Assembly (NCBI GenBank): GCA_940671915.1
Contig: CALNVZ010003426.1
Coordinates: 34,710,337 to 34,774,336 of the forward strand
DNA from: Paracentrotus lividus
Lineage: Eukaryota > Echinodermata > Echinoidea > Camarodonta > Echinidae
DNA: 64,000 nt
Direction of reading: 5' to 3'
A model generated the notes under the pieces. That model was not told the DNA's origin. It saw only the letters and a list, made by a program, of their open reading frames with translations, and did not search any database. The stretch's first letter is position 1; every line of letters begins with the position of its first letter. This document shows positions 21,371 to 33,225 of this stretch, in pieces. The translations under genes and the position numbers were made by a program.

Positions 21371-21959
21371 CACTGTTAGAACGCGGTTTAAAAATTTCGC
21401 TGTTTAAAAAAAATATGTTGGTTTAAAAGTTAAACATTCTTGTTTAATATTTAAACATTGTTGTTTAAAATCGAAAAAGCGAGGTTCTATAGCCTTAGAC
21501 AAGACCTGTTTAAAGATTAAAGTTTAGATATTAAACAGTTTTGTTTAAACAGGCAGAGGCAAATGTCACGTGATAGTCATGAGCTAATTGCATCACTTGT
21601 TACATGCAAGGTAAAATCGGCACAACGTTTCAATCATGGCGAAGGACTTGCGCCTCGCACAGTAAAGAAGTGTATGTACTGATGTGTTGGCTCAGTGGAT
21701 ACAGCGTCTGCCTTATAATCGAAGGGTCGAGAGTTCGATACCCGGCTGCGTTAACCAACAGTCGGAGCGTTTTTATTTTTGGAGAGAAGCGTTAAACAAC
21801 ACTGTTGATATTTTAAACAACCATTAAACAACAGGTTGTTTAAACTTTTAAACAACAAGAGCAGGTTGTTTAATTTTTAAACAACGATGTGCGATTCACC
21901 GGCTAACACGCAGTTGTTTAAGATTTTAAACATCTTGTTTAATTTTTTTTCTAACAGTG
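21371..21959 (+). mobile_element. CACTG-ended element carrying a tRNA-like core, copy B
   Basis: A 589-bp element with CACTGTTAGAA ends, flanked by TA on both sides. The arms are rich in short inverted GTTTAAAC/AAACAAC words. It is the uninterrupted version of the element at 2836-3625, in opposite orientation. It has no protein-coding capacity. Confidence 0.82.
21681..21753 (+). repeat. tRNA-like core of element copy B
   Basis: A-box-like TTGGCTCAGTGGATA, anticodon-loop-like CTTATAA (UAU in the anticodon position) and B-box-like GAGTTCGATACCC stand at tRNA-like spacing. The acceptor stem is not convincing. It could supply RNA polymerase III promoter elements to the mobile element. Confidence 0.6.
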
Positions 21960-22012
21960 TATAGCGCATATATTATAAATAACCATTATTATTATTATTA
22001 TTATTATTATAT

Positions 22013-23330
22013 TAGACGAACTGGCATTGAAACAAGTCAGGCTTTACACAAAATGAAAATGAACTGAAGTTGTAATATTCACCCCTGGCCCAATGTACTT
22101 TCTCAATTACGGAGTGCAGGGATATGCATGCATATTTGCTATATATATGATATGTTGGACCCCAATTTTGCCCAATTATTTTGTTATTACAGTAAGGTGA
22201 ACGATGCCACAATATCATCAGGTTGAATTGGTCTTCAATGGCAATAACCCACCGAGGTTATTACGATTTATCCAATTTGATATAATATTTAGGCCTATTA
22301 TGGAAATCCGAAATAATTTAGCTTCGAGCATACACAAGAAGTGCGGTTTTTAGTTCGTCGAGCATATCAATATGTAGCCAAACGTGCATGGCAGTGGAAA
22401 AAAAAATAACACTTTAATAATTTACATCCACCCAAACGCTATTATCAATATCTACATGTAACTGTTTACATCAGGGTATATAAAGGTTTTTGTCGGGTGT
22501 AATAAGTAAATATAAGTGTATTATATTATGCATTTAAAAAAAGATACCTAGCCTGAAGCTTATTCCCAAATGGGTCCTTATATACCTTTGGGGGAGGTTG
22601 GGGTCGGGTTGAGGTGGCGGCTTCAGCCCTCACTCTTTACAGAATACGTGTACAAAAACGTAAAATGACTATCTACAAGTAAGAATTTTTATCACCTATT
22701 CAGCCCCTTCCCCAGTTAATTGAATTTGTTTTGATAAAAGTATATCAATCAAAATAATTAGCGTCTGGGACGAACATCACCAGAAAGACCAAAGACCAAC
22801 GCCAGAAGTGACTTTTTTTTTTCTTTTTTTTCTTTTTTTCTGGGGTTGGTTGCAAAACGCGGCTTTGTCCGTACATGAAGAGGGCCGCGTTTGCAATCGG
22901 GGTTTGGCCTATTTGAATCCTGATAAAACTCTGACGATGATTAATGCTTTGACGGTCAACGACTAACGCCGATATACCTGACTCCTCCAAAGGCCCACAA
23001 ATATGGCTAACAGATTTAGGCCGAGCGGACCAACTTCACGATGAAGCCGCCATACGCAAGTACTATCCACATCTCATGCAAAAATTATGCCCTTCGTCAA
23101 TATTACCCATGGCGTAAAAACATTCATCAAAATAATCAATCAATTTATAAATAACCCCTTGTAAGTGCAACTTTTCACCCTTTATCCAAGTGTCATCCGC
23201 ACTTTCCCTATCACCAACTGATTTGGCAAGAAAGGGCGGAGCATTTCTTAGATTGCATTTGGATGGGGGGCCGAAATTGATCTTCATTTACATTCCCGCT
23301 CGATTTCTTGCGTTTTTTTTAACAACCTCG
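22013..23330. other. Intergenic stretch without recognised features
   Basis: Mixed AT-rich sequence with a T-rich tract near 22810-22840. Minus-strand frames near 22745-23287 lack domains and splice support. No gene is called. Confidence 0.45.
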
Positions 23331-23334
23331 GAAG

Positions 23335-23343
23335 TATAAATAG
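23335..23343 (+). promoter_or_regulatory. Candidate TATA box
   Basis: TATAAATAG stands directly before a GC-rich stretch that differs sharply in composition from its surroundings, and it opens on the plus strand. A start about 30 bases downstream would fall near GCGTCATGTCC. No known gene is recognised behind it. Confidence 0.3.
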
Positions 23344-23740
23344 CTTGATGGCAATTAGCGTCATGTCCCCGTATTCTACTCCTCCGCTTGCCCAGTCTCT
23401 TTACCTCTCGATAATATTCGTTTCTCTTTTTGATGCCCGCTCGCGCTCCACGCTTAATTCCTAGGCACTATTTTGCGGTCGCCTGGCCATATCGGGTCCG
23501 CGGCCCCGGGTGTCCATTGCGGGTCTTCTTTTCCATGCGTTGTTCTTCGCGCCGTAGTTTCTTCTGTTCGCTTAAAAAATACGCGCTGGGCGCTTCTTTT
23601 CCCTACTGTGCCGCCGGACCTCCGGGGTCGACCACGCCGTTCGCACTCGCCTTTGTTCAGTCATCCATTGTAGCCTCAGCACGGTCGCCGACGATCTATT
23701 TCTTCACTTTCTCATCCCACGTCCCTCCTTTTTCCTCAGC
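23344..23740 (+). other. CpG-rich stretch of unknown nature
   Basis: About 400 bases are GC- and CpG-rich in an otherwise AT-rich region. The plus frame at 23430-23777 is open for 115 codons, but its composition follows the base content and I recognise no domain. It may be a short transcribed element or a decayed transposon. It leads straight into a long polypyrimidine tract. Confidence 0.35.
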
Positions 23741-24476
23741 TCTCCGCTTCATCTTCATTTCTCTCTGCCTTTCCTAGCTCTATCTCTCTCTCGTCACTCC
23801 ATCATCCTACCTCTCTCCTACCTCTCTCTCATCTCTCCTCCTTTCTCTCTCTCCGTCCTATTCATCTCATCTTCTCTTCCTCGTCTGCTCTCTCTTCTCT
23901 CTCTCTCTCATCTCCTGCTCGTCTCCCCTCTCTTCTCTCTCTAATCCTCACTCTCATCTCTCTCTCTTTCTCTTGCCTCTCTCTTCTGCAACTTCTACTC
24001 TTCTCCTTTGTCACTAATCTCTCTCCTCTCTCTTACTTCGTCCTTCTCGTCTCTCTACTCCCTCTTCCTCTCTCTCGTCCTATTCATCCTCTCTCCCTCT
24101 ACTCCCCTCTCCTCTCTCTCCCTCTTTTCTCTCCTATCTCCATCTCATTCCTCTCTCTCTCTCTCTCCTCACTCTCTCTCTCTCTCTCTGCCTCGTTCTC
24201 TTTCTCTTGCTCGCTCACTCCTATCTCTTAATCCTTCTCTCCTTCTCCTGCTCTCTCTCTCTCTCTCTCTCCCCTCTTTCTCTCCCTGTCTCGGTCCTAT
24301 CTCACTCCCTCTCTCTCTCTTCTCTCTCTTCTCTCTCTTCTCTTATTCTCTTCTCCTCCTCTCTTCCTCCTCTCCCTCCGTCTCTCTCCTCCGTCCTCTT
24401 CTCTCTCTCTCCTCTCTCTACCTCTCTCTTTCTTCTCTCTCTCCCCTCTTTCTCTCTCTCTTTCTTCCTATCTCAT

Positions 24477-24509
<33 letters not shown>

Positions 24510-24562
24510 CACACACACACCACACAATCCCTCCTCTCTCTCTTTCTCCTCATTCTCTTGCT
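23741..24562 (+). repeat. Long CT-rich polypyrimidine tract with an AC array
   Basis: More than 700 bases are almost purely pyrimidine on the plus strand (TCTC-type, imperfect), followed by AC repeats at about 24480-24530 and more CT. The long Leu/Ser frames it creates are not genes. Confidence 0.9.
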
Positions 24563-25304
24563 TGTGTCTTTTTATCATAGGCCTCTACTTCTCGGACCAA
24601 ATACAGTCGTGTTGCATAAAACCTTTTTTACTAACCCCTTTGTTTCTCGGGTTAAAAAAAACTCACTCGGCTTATTGGTAGACCTATTTCTTAGGCTTAT
24701 TCAACCCTGAGTTTAAAACGCCCTAAAAATTTATTGCATTAATACTTTTGAAAACTCTGGTATGTTTTTATGCAATGGAAAAAAAACACAGTAAAAAAGT
24801 CCCACGAAAAACTTTTAGTAACCGCGGAGTTTTTGACTTTAACCGGAGTTTCAATTTTAAACCGGAAAAAAAACTCCCATGCGGGTTAAAAGTTATGCCC
24901 AACAGCTGCAGTAAAATGTACAAAAAGCGGGAGAAAGAAATAAGCGACCAGGTGGGGAGGGGGCGGATGGCGTTCATCGAAGGAATTGAAAAAGGCCGGA
25001 ATTTAAAAATACATTACTGTTGAGATTGTAATAGAGACAAAAGCCAGGACGCGGAATTATGCCCAATCACTTTTTAACACAAACGGGACCATCCAACACT
25101 ACAAAGGACTCTTTTATATCCTCATCATCAATATCATTTTCTGGACATCAATGTCAGTTTATGGGACCATCAGAATTGTTTATACAATCAGACCTCACAT
25201 GCGTGACACCGATTGCCCTTGTCTTTGTAAAAAGCGGTTGATGAATTGATCTAAATAGCTTCGACATGACTGTTTAGAGGCTTAGGATTTGTACAATCTC
25301 CGTA
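24563..25304. other. Intergenic stretch
   Basis: No supported gene. Words such as TTTAACCGGAGTTT and CGGGTTAAAA recur within 24650-24890 in both orientations, suggesting a decayed palindromic element. The 91-codon frame at 24748 is lysine-rich and unrecognised. Confidence 0.4.
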
Positions 25305-25306
25305 TA

Positions 25307-26320
25307 CACTCACTTAGCACTGGTATTGCAACATAGCTAAATGTTTGCATTTTTTCATATTTCCAAGTCTTTTATATGTTGTCATATTCATTCATGGCCA
25401 GAGATTTTGTGATTTTTTTTGGTGTATTATGAAAGAGGAAAATTGCCCCTTTTCATTCCTGAGATCAGTAAATCCTCAGACAGGGGCACTTTTTTAAACA
25501 AAGGGGCGACATAAAAATTGTGAACAAAGACCCCTAAAAATGAAATTCTAAGAGGGGGGATTATTAGTGAATAAAATTTTTTAGGAGGAGTTATATTTAT
25601 CCCAAAACTGTTAACATGTTTCCATCATGCTTGTGGCAAATTAAAAATCGCCAAAAAGGTAGCACTACAATGACAGACAAAAGGAGGAAAACCCGATGAA
25701 GATCAATTTATTTCTAACGTTTCCAAGGAAAAATTTAGTCCCGTATTGCAGAAACGATTTAATGCAAGTTTATTCCACCAAATTCCCTAATTACTGTTGA
25801 ATTCTTGTAGTAAATAATGTCGTTTGCAATAGAAATACAAAAATTCACACTCTTATTATATTTTGCTGGATATTCACCACCTCTGATTTTGCCACGCATC
25901 CTCCTTTGCAACGGCGTAACAATTTTTGTTCTTCTGTGCGTGATGTTTCTTTCATTAGCCTTTGTCATGTTTGTGATGATTCCTTATGACTATTCTTAAT
26001 TTGCCACAAGGATAATGGTAAACAGTTTGCGGAGAAATTTGACTCCTCCTTAATAATTTTATTCACTGATAATCCCCACCTCTTAAAATTTCATTTTTAG
26101 AGGCCTTTGTTCATTTGTCGCCCCTTTGTTTAAAAAAGTGCCCCTGTCTGAGTATTTACTGATCTCAGGAATGAAATGGGAAAAGTCTCATCTTTCAGAA
26201 TATACAAAAAATAATCCAAAATCTCTGGCCATGGATGGAATATGACAATATATAAAAGATTTGTAAATATGAAAAAATGCACACATTTAGCTATGTTGCA
26301 ATACCAGTGCTAAGTGAGTG
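25307..26320. mobile_element. 1.0-kb foldback element
   Basis: The inverted ends begin CACTCACTTAGCACTGG and are flanked by TA on each side. The arms extend inward to about 25648 and 25999 (roughly 330 bases each), with words such as CCTGAGATCAGTAAAT and AGGGGCGACA conserved between them. The centre (about 350 bases) holds overlapping short frames with no domain. Confidence 0.85.
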
Positions 26321-26322
26321 TA

Positions 26323-28435
26323 GGTATATATATCACTGGCGTAATAGGGAACTGGGCCTGCACTCCCCCCCCCCCCCCCCCCAAGTCGACGCTTTAACAT
26401 ATGAAGAAAACAAAAAATAACAGAGAGTTATATAAATATATTAAATGTTTACCTGGGTACATCATCGTTTCAGTATGTTAGAAAAATCGAACATGTTCAT
26501 ATCTATATGAGATTTTTTCCGTCGCCGAAACGCTTCAGATACGTCTTTGAATCTCGGAGACATTACCGATTCTCCGACTCCGAGTCCCTGTGACGTCTCC
26601 GCGACATGAGATACCACCATTATAGAGGGTATACACACTATCTTTAAAAAAAAACACTAAAGCATCTCAAGGAATGGCTGAAGGGGGGGGGGGGGATGAG
26701 ATGTCTCATCCCCATTTAGCAGTTCGTTGTGATGCACTGTATATTTTCTTCCCATATGCCTATACGCTTGGTTTAGTAGGTCATAAACATAGTTTATAAT
26801 GTAAACTTTTTATTTGATTAGGAGCATGATGATGTAAAACAGATGGTATGTAATTTGCTGAAATCTGTCCTTTAATCTTGCATAAATATGTTGATAGTAC
26901 ATGTAAAATAGAATAAAATAAACTACATGCTACTTACTCTGCTCATCCCTCAAGAAGTAAAAGTTTTTGGACAGAAATATAATCACCGTGATTTCGCCGT
27001 CCCAACTTTCAGTGAACGACGTTCTTACATGCCCTTGGATCTCTGTGTTTTTATCTGTTTCTTTTTGTGTGCTTCCACTCAGCTTTACTAGGTCATAAAC
27101 AAAGTTTATTCCCGTGCCACCTCATGGCTCTAAAATGGGGCTCTAAAAGGTGACTCATTCTCGCTATGTTTACTTCACAAATCTTGATGTTGTCTTCAAT
27201 GTCTTACCATTTCTATTTAAAGAGATACGATCGAAGAGTTTTTTAAATTGCCTATTTTTGAAAGAAAATTTTAATGGCGCCCGACTCTTTTAAAAAGTTT
27301 TAAAAGCCCACCCCTTAGAATATCTCCCTGTTATAGGTAAGAAGAGGGGCACTCTTATTAATGCTGCAAAGTTGCATTTTCAGGATGCTTGGAAAAAAAA
27401 GTGGGAAACGCTGTGCCCCCTGCCCCAAGGTTCCGCCGCCCCTGTCGTCTTCTGACAGTCTAACAGTTCCCCCTTTTTTCCTTTTCGTCTTTTTAAAAAC
27501 TGTTTATTTTGATTAAATGAGCATGCACGCGACCATTCGGAACAAAATGTGATGCATATACCTTTAAGGGAGCCTCGGCTGGCAACCCCACATGAACCTG
27601 ATAAATTTTACACGACACTGCGAATCTGCAACAATAAACACGCGTTCCATGTCAATACATGGGATTGTTAGTAAACTCTTGGGGCATGAAATTTTTATGT
27701 TTCCATTCGTGAACCCCCATGGCTGTTTAGTGTCCGTGCAGTTGCTACCGTTTCATGAATATTTCCAAAGTCGGCAGTAGCTTTCGCTAATGTAATGGAT
27801 ATCGTTTATATTGGGGATCTGAATTTTAAGACAGACTCTCTATATAGCCTAATTATTGTAGAAGAGTGGGAGCATCCACTTCGACTCAGTTTGAAGCATG
27901 TTTCTAATAATTTATTTATTAATAAACAAAAGGAAGAAATGAAAAGGGAGAATAAATTCTTAAATGTGTTTGATGCGCGGTTCCCAATGACATCCAAGGT
28001 CATAATTAGCAAAGGGCGGTTTTTTTCCCCCTGTGCCCCTTATTCATTCAATGTCTTCAAAATTTGTGCACATTGTGAACATAACCTGAAAATATTTGAA
28101 TTATTCTCTTTTTGAATTTGAATTTTTTTTAAAATTTAATTTATTTATATATTAAGTTATTGCAACGTCCCTATATCCCCCAACCAGAGAGATTCTTTGC
28201 CTCACCCATCCAAAACAACTTATATCCATGTTTTTCATCATGAGCCCCCCCCCCCCCTTTCCTGCTCCATGCATGTACCCGGTCGTCGGCGAGGCAACAG
28301 GGTACTCAGCCGACAGCCCGGGGGACCTGACTGGCTCGACGTGTCAAGAGTCACACGGGGCCAACTTAGCTTATACCAATCTGCTAAGTGCATGCGAGAC
28401 CTAGTAGCAACTAGTTTCTTATTTTTGACTGACAT
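26323..28435. other. Intergenic stretch
   Basis: No gene is recognised. A C run at about 26365-26382, a G run near 26683 and a twice-seen word TAGGTCATAAACA (26778 and 27090) are the only features noted. Frames near 27592-28115 lack domains. Confidence 0.45.
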
Positions 28436-28439
28436 AGTC

Positions 28440-28819
28440 AAAATATGAACAAGGGAGAGGTGAAGCAAAAAACATGTAGAGAAACCATCATACGGAGAAT
28501 CCCATCCACTGAATTTTGATCGGCTAGAAGAAAAAGGGGGAAAACATGAAGAGGAAGTGAAGAAGGGAGGAGGGAACAAAGAGAAGTATAGATGCACAGA
28601 CACAGAAAGATGTACACGACTAATAGAGAGACAGTGAGTAGGGAGAAAGAGAGAAAGACGGGAAACAGAAAGAGAGGGGAGAGAAGAGACAGAAGGAGAA
28701 CGAGATGGAGATAGAGAAATGCAGAGAGAGCGTAAGATATAGAGATAGATAGAGGAAAAAGGGAGAGAGACGTGGATACCAACAGAGTGGGGAGAGAAGG
28801 CATAATTATAATTATGAAG

Positions 28820-28872
<53 letters not shown>

Positions 28873-29010
28873 GAGATTGACATTCATTTAGAGAGAGAGA
28901 GCGTGGATACAGAGAGAGCCATACAGTACATTAAGGAGACGGGAGAGATAGAGATAGATAAAGAGAGATAAACGGACAGAGACAGACAGACAGACAGACA
29001 GACAGAGAGA
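28440..29010 (-). repeat. Purine-rich tract (GA and GACA repeats)
   Basis: About 570 bases of GA-rich sequence include a near-pure GA array at 28820-28880 and ACAG repeats at 28975-29010. The pyrimidines are on the minus strand, where long Ser/Leu frames arise; these are not genes. Confidence 0.85.
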
Positions 29011-29767
29011 GGGGGCATGGTGGAGAGACGGATGCACCACCACTGTCCACCATAGATGCACCCCTGAAACCATGGCTGCACTAAGCTCAAAATGGCGCCT
29101 CCAATCAGTCGATGATGGACATCTCTCCGCCTTACGGTGTGCGGTCAAACCATGCCACAAATCCCATCCCCTCACACCTGACAAGACCCATACAGGCATA
29201 CACACACTCTATAAGATAATAAAAGGTCAAAACGTCCCTATTATGGGTTAATCAGGGCCATACACCATTCTAGGTCATATACAGGGCCTCGCCAGAAGTA
29301 TGGCAAAGATTGACCCGGAATAGGTTAGGAATATTGCCCGAATGGACCCAGAATTGGGTCAGTTCGAACCCTTTGCTTTTATTAGATTGTAACCCCTCCC
29401 TCCAGAAATGAGGATGTAAATATATTATGTAGGTAGAGTCAGAAGCGACATGACACGCTCAATTTTGTTTTCTGCATGGACACAAAATGGCGTTCAATAT
29501 TATTGTACATGGACATGATGAAACTATATAGTTTTCCCGGTCAATTTTAAACTCTTTGCAATCGAATTCATTAATGTTCATTCAATTTAAACGATACCCC
29601 ATGGAGCGGTCAATTGAATTAACGTTTAGATTTTTAATCGCGATCACGATTCGGACGAAAGATCTTGTAAGAAAATTTCAAATTGATCGGAGATAGTTTA
29701 AACTTGACCGGGAAAACCTTATATTACCCCACATGGCGTTTAAATCACAGGTTGTCGCAACTTTGTA
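29011..29767. other. Intergenic stretch
   Basis: Unique-looking sequence with no open frame of note. GGTCAATTTTAAACT-type and GTTTAAACTTGACCGGGAAAA words at 29540 and 29700 are inverted partners, suggesting a short palindromic remnant from about 29530 to 29720. Confidence 0.4.
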
Positions 29768-29897
29768 TACACTCTAAAAACTGAAGTGCTAATTTATGGG
29801 TGCTCGTATAGTGACTGCACTTGAAGTGCTAAATCAGCACCTGAAGTGCCGTTTTAGCACTTACCCAAGTGCTAACTTATTAACAAAAAATTTTCAT

Positions 29898-29975
29898 GGT
29901 CGGTATGGGATTCGAACCGGGTTCACTTTGACATGGAAGAGTACCGCTGACGTTACCAATAGACCAACGGAGATC
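29898..29975 (-). repeat. tRNA-like module (minus)
   Basis: On the minus strand, GTTGGTCTATTGGTAACG (A-box-like) precedes CCGGTTCGAATCCC (an excellent B-box/T-arm). The 3' acceptor strand does not pair well with the 5' end, so it is scored as tRNA-derived, not a tRNA gene. Confidence 0.6.
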
Positions 29976-30074
29976 TCGCTAACTGGCTTTAATTATGACA
30001 GCATAGTAGATGATTATGGCAAATTTTAAGAAAGTTCATCATGCAACAATATGATCTGCTAGCAACCGTGAGAT

Positions 30075-30145
30075 GTGAATTGGTCTAACGTGCTCGTCAG
30101 CGCTTCTCATGCAGGGGACCCAGGTTCGAATCCCAACGAAGTCAC
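30075..30145 (+). repeat. tRNA-like module (plus) with a near-complete acceptor stem
   Basis: GTGAATT at the 5' end pairs with AAGTCAC at the 3' end at six of seven positions. A-box-like TTGGTCTAACGTGC and a perfect B-box GGTTCGAATCC are present. The anticodon arm is poorly paired, so function as a tRNA is doubtful. Total length is 71 bases. Confidence 0.6.
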
Positions 30146-30698
30146 GCCGTTTTTGCCCATTTTTGCTGAAAGTTCAGCTCACGTGAAAGTGCTAAAACAG
30201 CACTTTAGGTGCAGTTAAACAGCACTTTGAGTGCAGTCACTATGCAAGCACCTAAAAAGTGCTGATTTCAGCACTTGAAGAGCTAAAAACAGCACTTCAG
30301 TTTTTAGAGTGTAGAGGTGGCAAAGTGTGACCTTGGAGAAACTTTTCTCTAAGGTGTGACAGGGTCTCAGAAAATCTCTGTCAATGACTGATCTACCTTT
30401 GACAGGTGTGTTTGTATAGGCAAAGCTCACCAGATCAAAACAGAACCAACTTTATTTCTAGAACAACCACAATGAAAGGTCAATGTTATCATTCTGCTTG
30501 GAGAAGAAGTGAAATCATAGTTCCAAAATTTAGCGTACTTCATGGAGGACATTCAAAAAGGAAAAGAAAAGGAGTCTCAAACAACATATAGTATTTGGTA
30601 AATTTTGTTATCAAGAATGTCAATACTTAATGATACTTGCCATTTTGGTACTGATGAATACTAAATAAATTCCATATTCTTTTAAAAGTATATACCGG

Positions 30699-30888
30699 TA
30701 TTCTGTACTTGAGTACATTGTACTAGAAATGTAGTCTAAACTTCGTACTTCGGTTAGCACGCATTCTGTATAGTGAATCGGTAACATTAAACTCGCGCTT
30801 TATGACTCTCCATGCAGAATACGTGCTACCCGAAGTACGAAGTTTGTACCAGAGTTTTGGTACAAAGTTTTTACTCGAGTACAGAATA
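30699..30888. mobile_element. 190-bp palindromic MITE
   Basis: The inverted ends TATTCTGTACTTGAGTAC and GTACAGAATA, plus inner arms CTTCGTACTTCGG/CCGAAGTACGAAG, fold almost the whole segment into one hairpin. Confidence 0.75.
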
Positions 30889-30955
30889 CGAGCCATTTAG
30901 TTCAGAATCCCAAATGGATGAGTATATGTACGATGAAGTTTGAAGTACAACCAGA

Positions 30956-31432
30956 CATCATCAAAAAAGAAAATGTGAACGAATGTAACACAATCTTATG
31001 AAGATGTTGAAGAAGGATTACTAGTATGAAATGCCATGTGTAATATATAATACAATGAATTGAGCTATGAAAAACTTTGCGGCATTCGGCAAGAGGTAGC
31101 GTTAGCTTCTTGTTGCTATGTCGGACAAACAAGTTGCTTGTCCGACATAGCAAAAACTAATGTATGTAAACTGATTGTGCTTTCAGTAATATCAAACATC
31201 ATCAAAAAGAAAATGGAAACGAATGTAACACAAACTTATGAAGATGATGGAGACGGATTAATAGTATGAGATGCCATGTGCAACATTTTGTGTTAATGTT
31301 ATAGTACAATGAATTGAGCCATGAACAAAGGACTATGCGGCATTCGGCAAGAAGCAACGCGAGTTTCTTATTGCTATGTCGGAGACACAAGTTGCTTGTC
31401 AGACATAGCAACAACTTGTGTATGCAAACTGG
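30956..31432 (+). repeat. Tandem duplication (241-bp unit) with a hairpin in each unit
   Basis: Two diverged direct copies start at 30956 and 31197 (CATCATCAAAAA onward). Each holds a hairpin built on TTGCTATGTCGGACAA and its complement (31113-31128 with 31138-31153 in unit 1). The hairpin word occurs again alone at 35064-35079. Confidence 0.8.
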
Positions 31433-32764
31433 ATTCCAAATATTGTAGTTCGTTCTTTAATAACATTTTGTTAGAACACGTCGTTATTGTGTAAAATCTA
31501 AAGTTCTGTGAATATTTATATAACATACTGGTAATTCAGTTAATACATGTACTTAAAATAATTGGGAGGGGAAACGATTCATACATTTTGTACAATGGCT
31601 CTGTATTTCTTCCTGTAGAGATCAACATACCGATTCGTGGTCTATCTAAATTATGATTTGTCATTTTGTCTAAATTTCTTTATTATGAATACTGGAGAGA
31701 GAAAAAAAGTAGCCATACTGCCATTGTCTCTTTTTTGCCAAGCTTTGATTGAACTTCGGTGACTTTAGCCTTCAAAACCTCTGGGGCAATCTTCACACCT
31801 TTCTCTTTTCAGTTCGCCTCATAAATAATTCATTTCCTACGTAGCTCGAGGAAGATGAATTACAATCGACAATAATTTGGATCAACCTCCAGATATTTGA
31901 AATAATCACCACAACGGACGAACCTAAAGGGGTTTCCTATCAACCGTCCGATATGAAAGCAAAATGTGTGTTAAATCATATGATTTTACACAATCATCGT
32001 CAACTCCCTCTAGTTATTTGAAAATTTTAAGCAAAATACAATATACAACATGTACAATGCAGAGCTAGCTCTACCAACCGCAAGTTGACGTGAAGCTTTC
32101 GGTGACAGTTGTTATGGGTTTGATTTCGTCTGAGATGTATAGGGTTAGGATTAATTGTTTTGTGTACAGTTAGGTTTCGGTTTTGGTTCAGGTTTTGTGC
32201 TATGTTTAGGGTTATTTGGAATAGGGCTAAATTGTAATAATCTGATAATGGTGTTGTGTACAGGGCTGAATTTAGACATTCGGTGATTGTAAGGGACACT
32301 ATGTACCCATGCGATTCTTTATGTTTAAGATTTTATTAGTAACAGCGGCGCAGCCATGATTTTCTCACAACGAATAGATTGCAGGTATTTTTCTTTATTT
32401 AGGGAGGGGTATAATAGGGGCGCCCAAACGTGCATTTTCTAAGAAAGCCCTCCCCTCCTCAAAAAACGTTGAAAATGGATATGGGCGCATGCCCACTAAG
32501 CCCCTTCGGATGTGCTACTTTAACATTTACCAAAATGTGAATCATGGTCCTAAAAAATGCCATGACTTTTCTTTAGAACCAGCACCCTAAAGTTCAACCA
32601 TTTGGCCAAGATTCCGGGAATTTTGGCCCTGGGCAATTTATGCGCAAAACTCGCAATGAATTTCATGGGCGGATGATAAAAAAACACTGGTTTGAAGTGA
32701 ATATCGATATTACTATTAGGATTCGGATATGCCTCATAAATCGACTTGCTGTTTTTCAATTCTA
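31433..32764. other. Intergenic stretch
   Basis: No gene is seen. Around 32110-32290, GGTTAGG/GGTTTTGG-type degenerate words repeat without a regular period. Confidence 0.45.

Positions 32765-33225
<461 letters not shown>

Larger units (their letters stand above)
21283..22012 (+). repeat. GCGCT-type retroposon tail interrupted by element copy B
   Basis: The left part has TTGTAAGCGCTTTGATACTT. The right part continues as TATAGCGCATATATTATAAA and ends in an ATT trinucleotide array. Removing the CACTG element and one TA joins them into a continuous GCGCTTT...TATAGCGC tail. Related tails occur near 44925-44990 and 61684-61770. Confidence 0.5.
29770..30311. mobile_element. CACT-ended element with two opposed tRNA-like modules
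   Basis: A 542-bp element with termini CACTCTAAAAACTGAAGTGC and its complement, flanked by TA on both sides. The arms repeat AGTGCT and AGCACT words many times. Two tRNA-like sequences lie inside in opposite directions (29898-29975 minus, 30075-30145 plus). No protein is encoded. Confidence 0.82.

Noticed and set aside
23430-23777. A 115-codon plus frame
   Set aside because: The frame follows high GC content; no recognised domain, and its end runs into the CT tract.
24008-24710. Frames of 167-190 codons rich in Ser and Leu
   Set aside because: Pure translation of the CT tract; no complexity and no domain.
28438-29205. Minus-strand Ser/Leu frames
   Set aside because: Complement of the GA tract; simple sequence.
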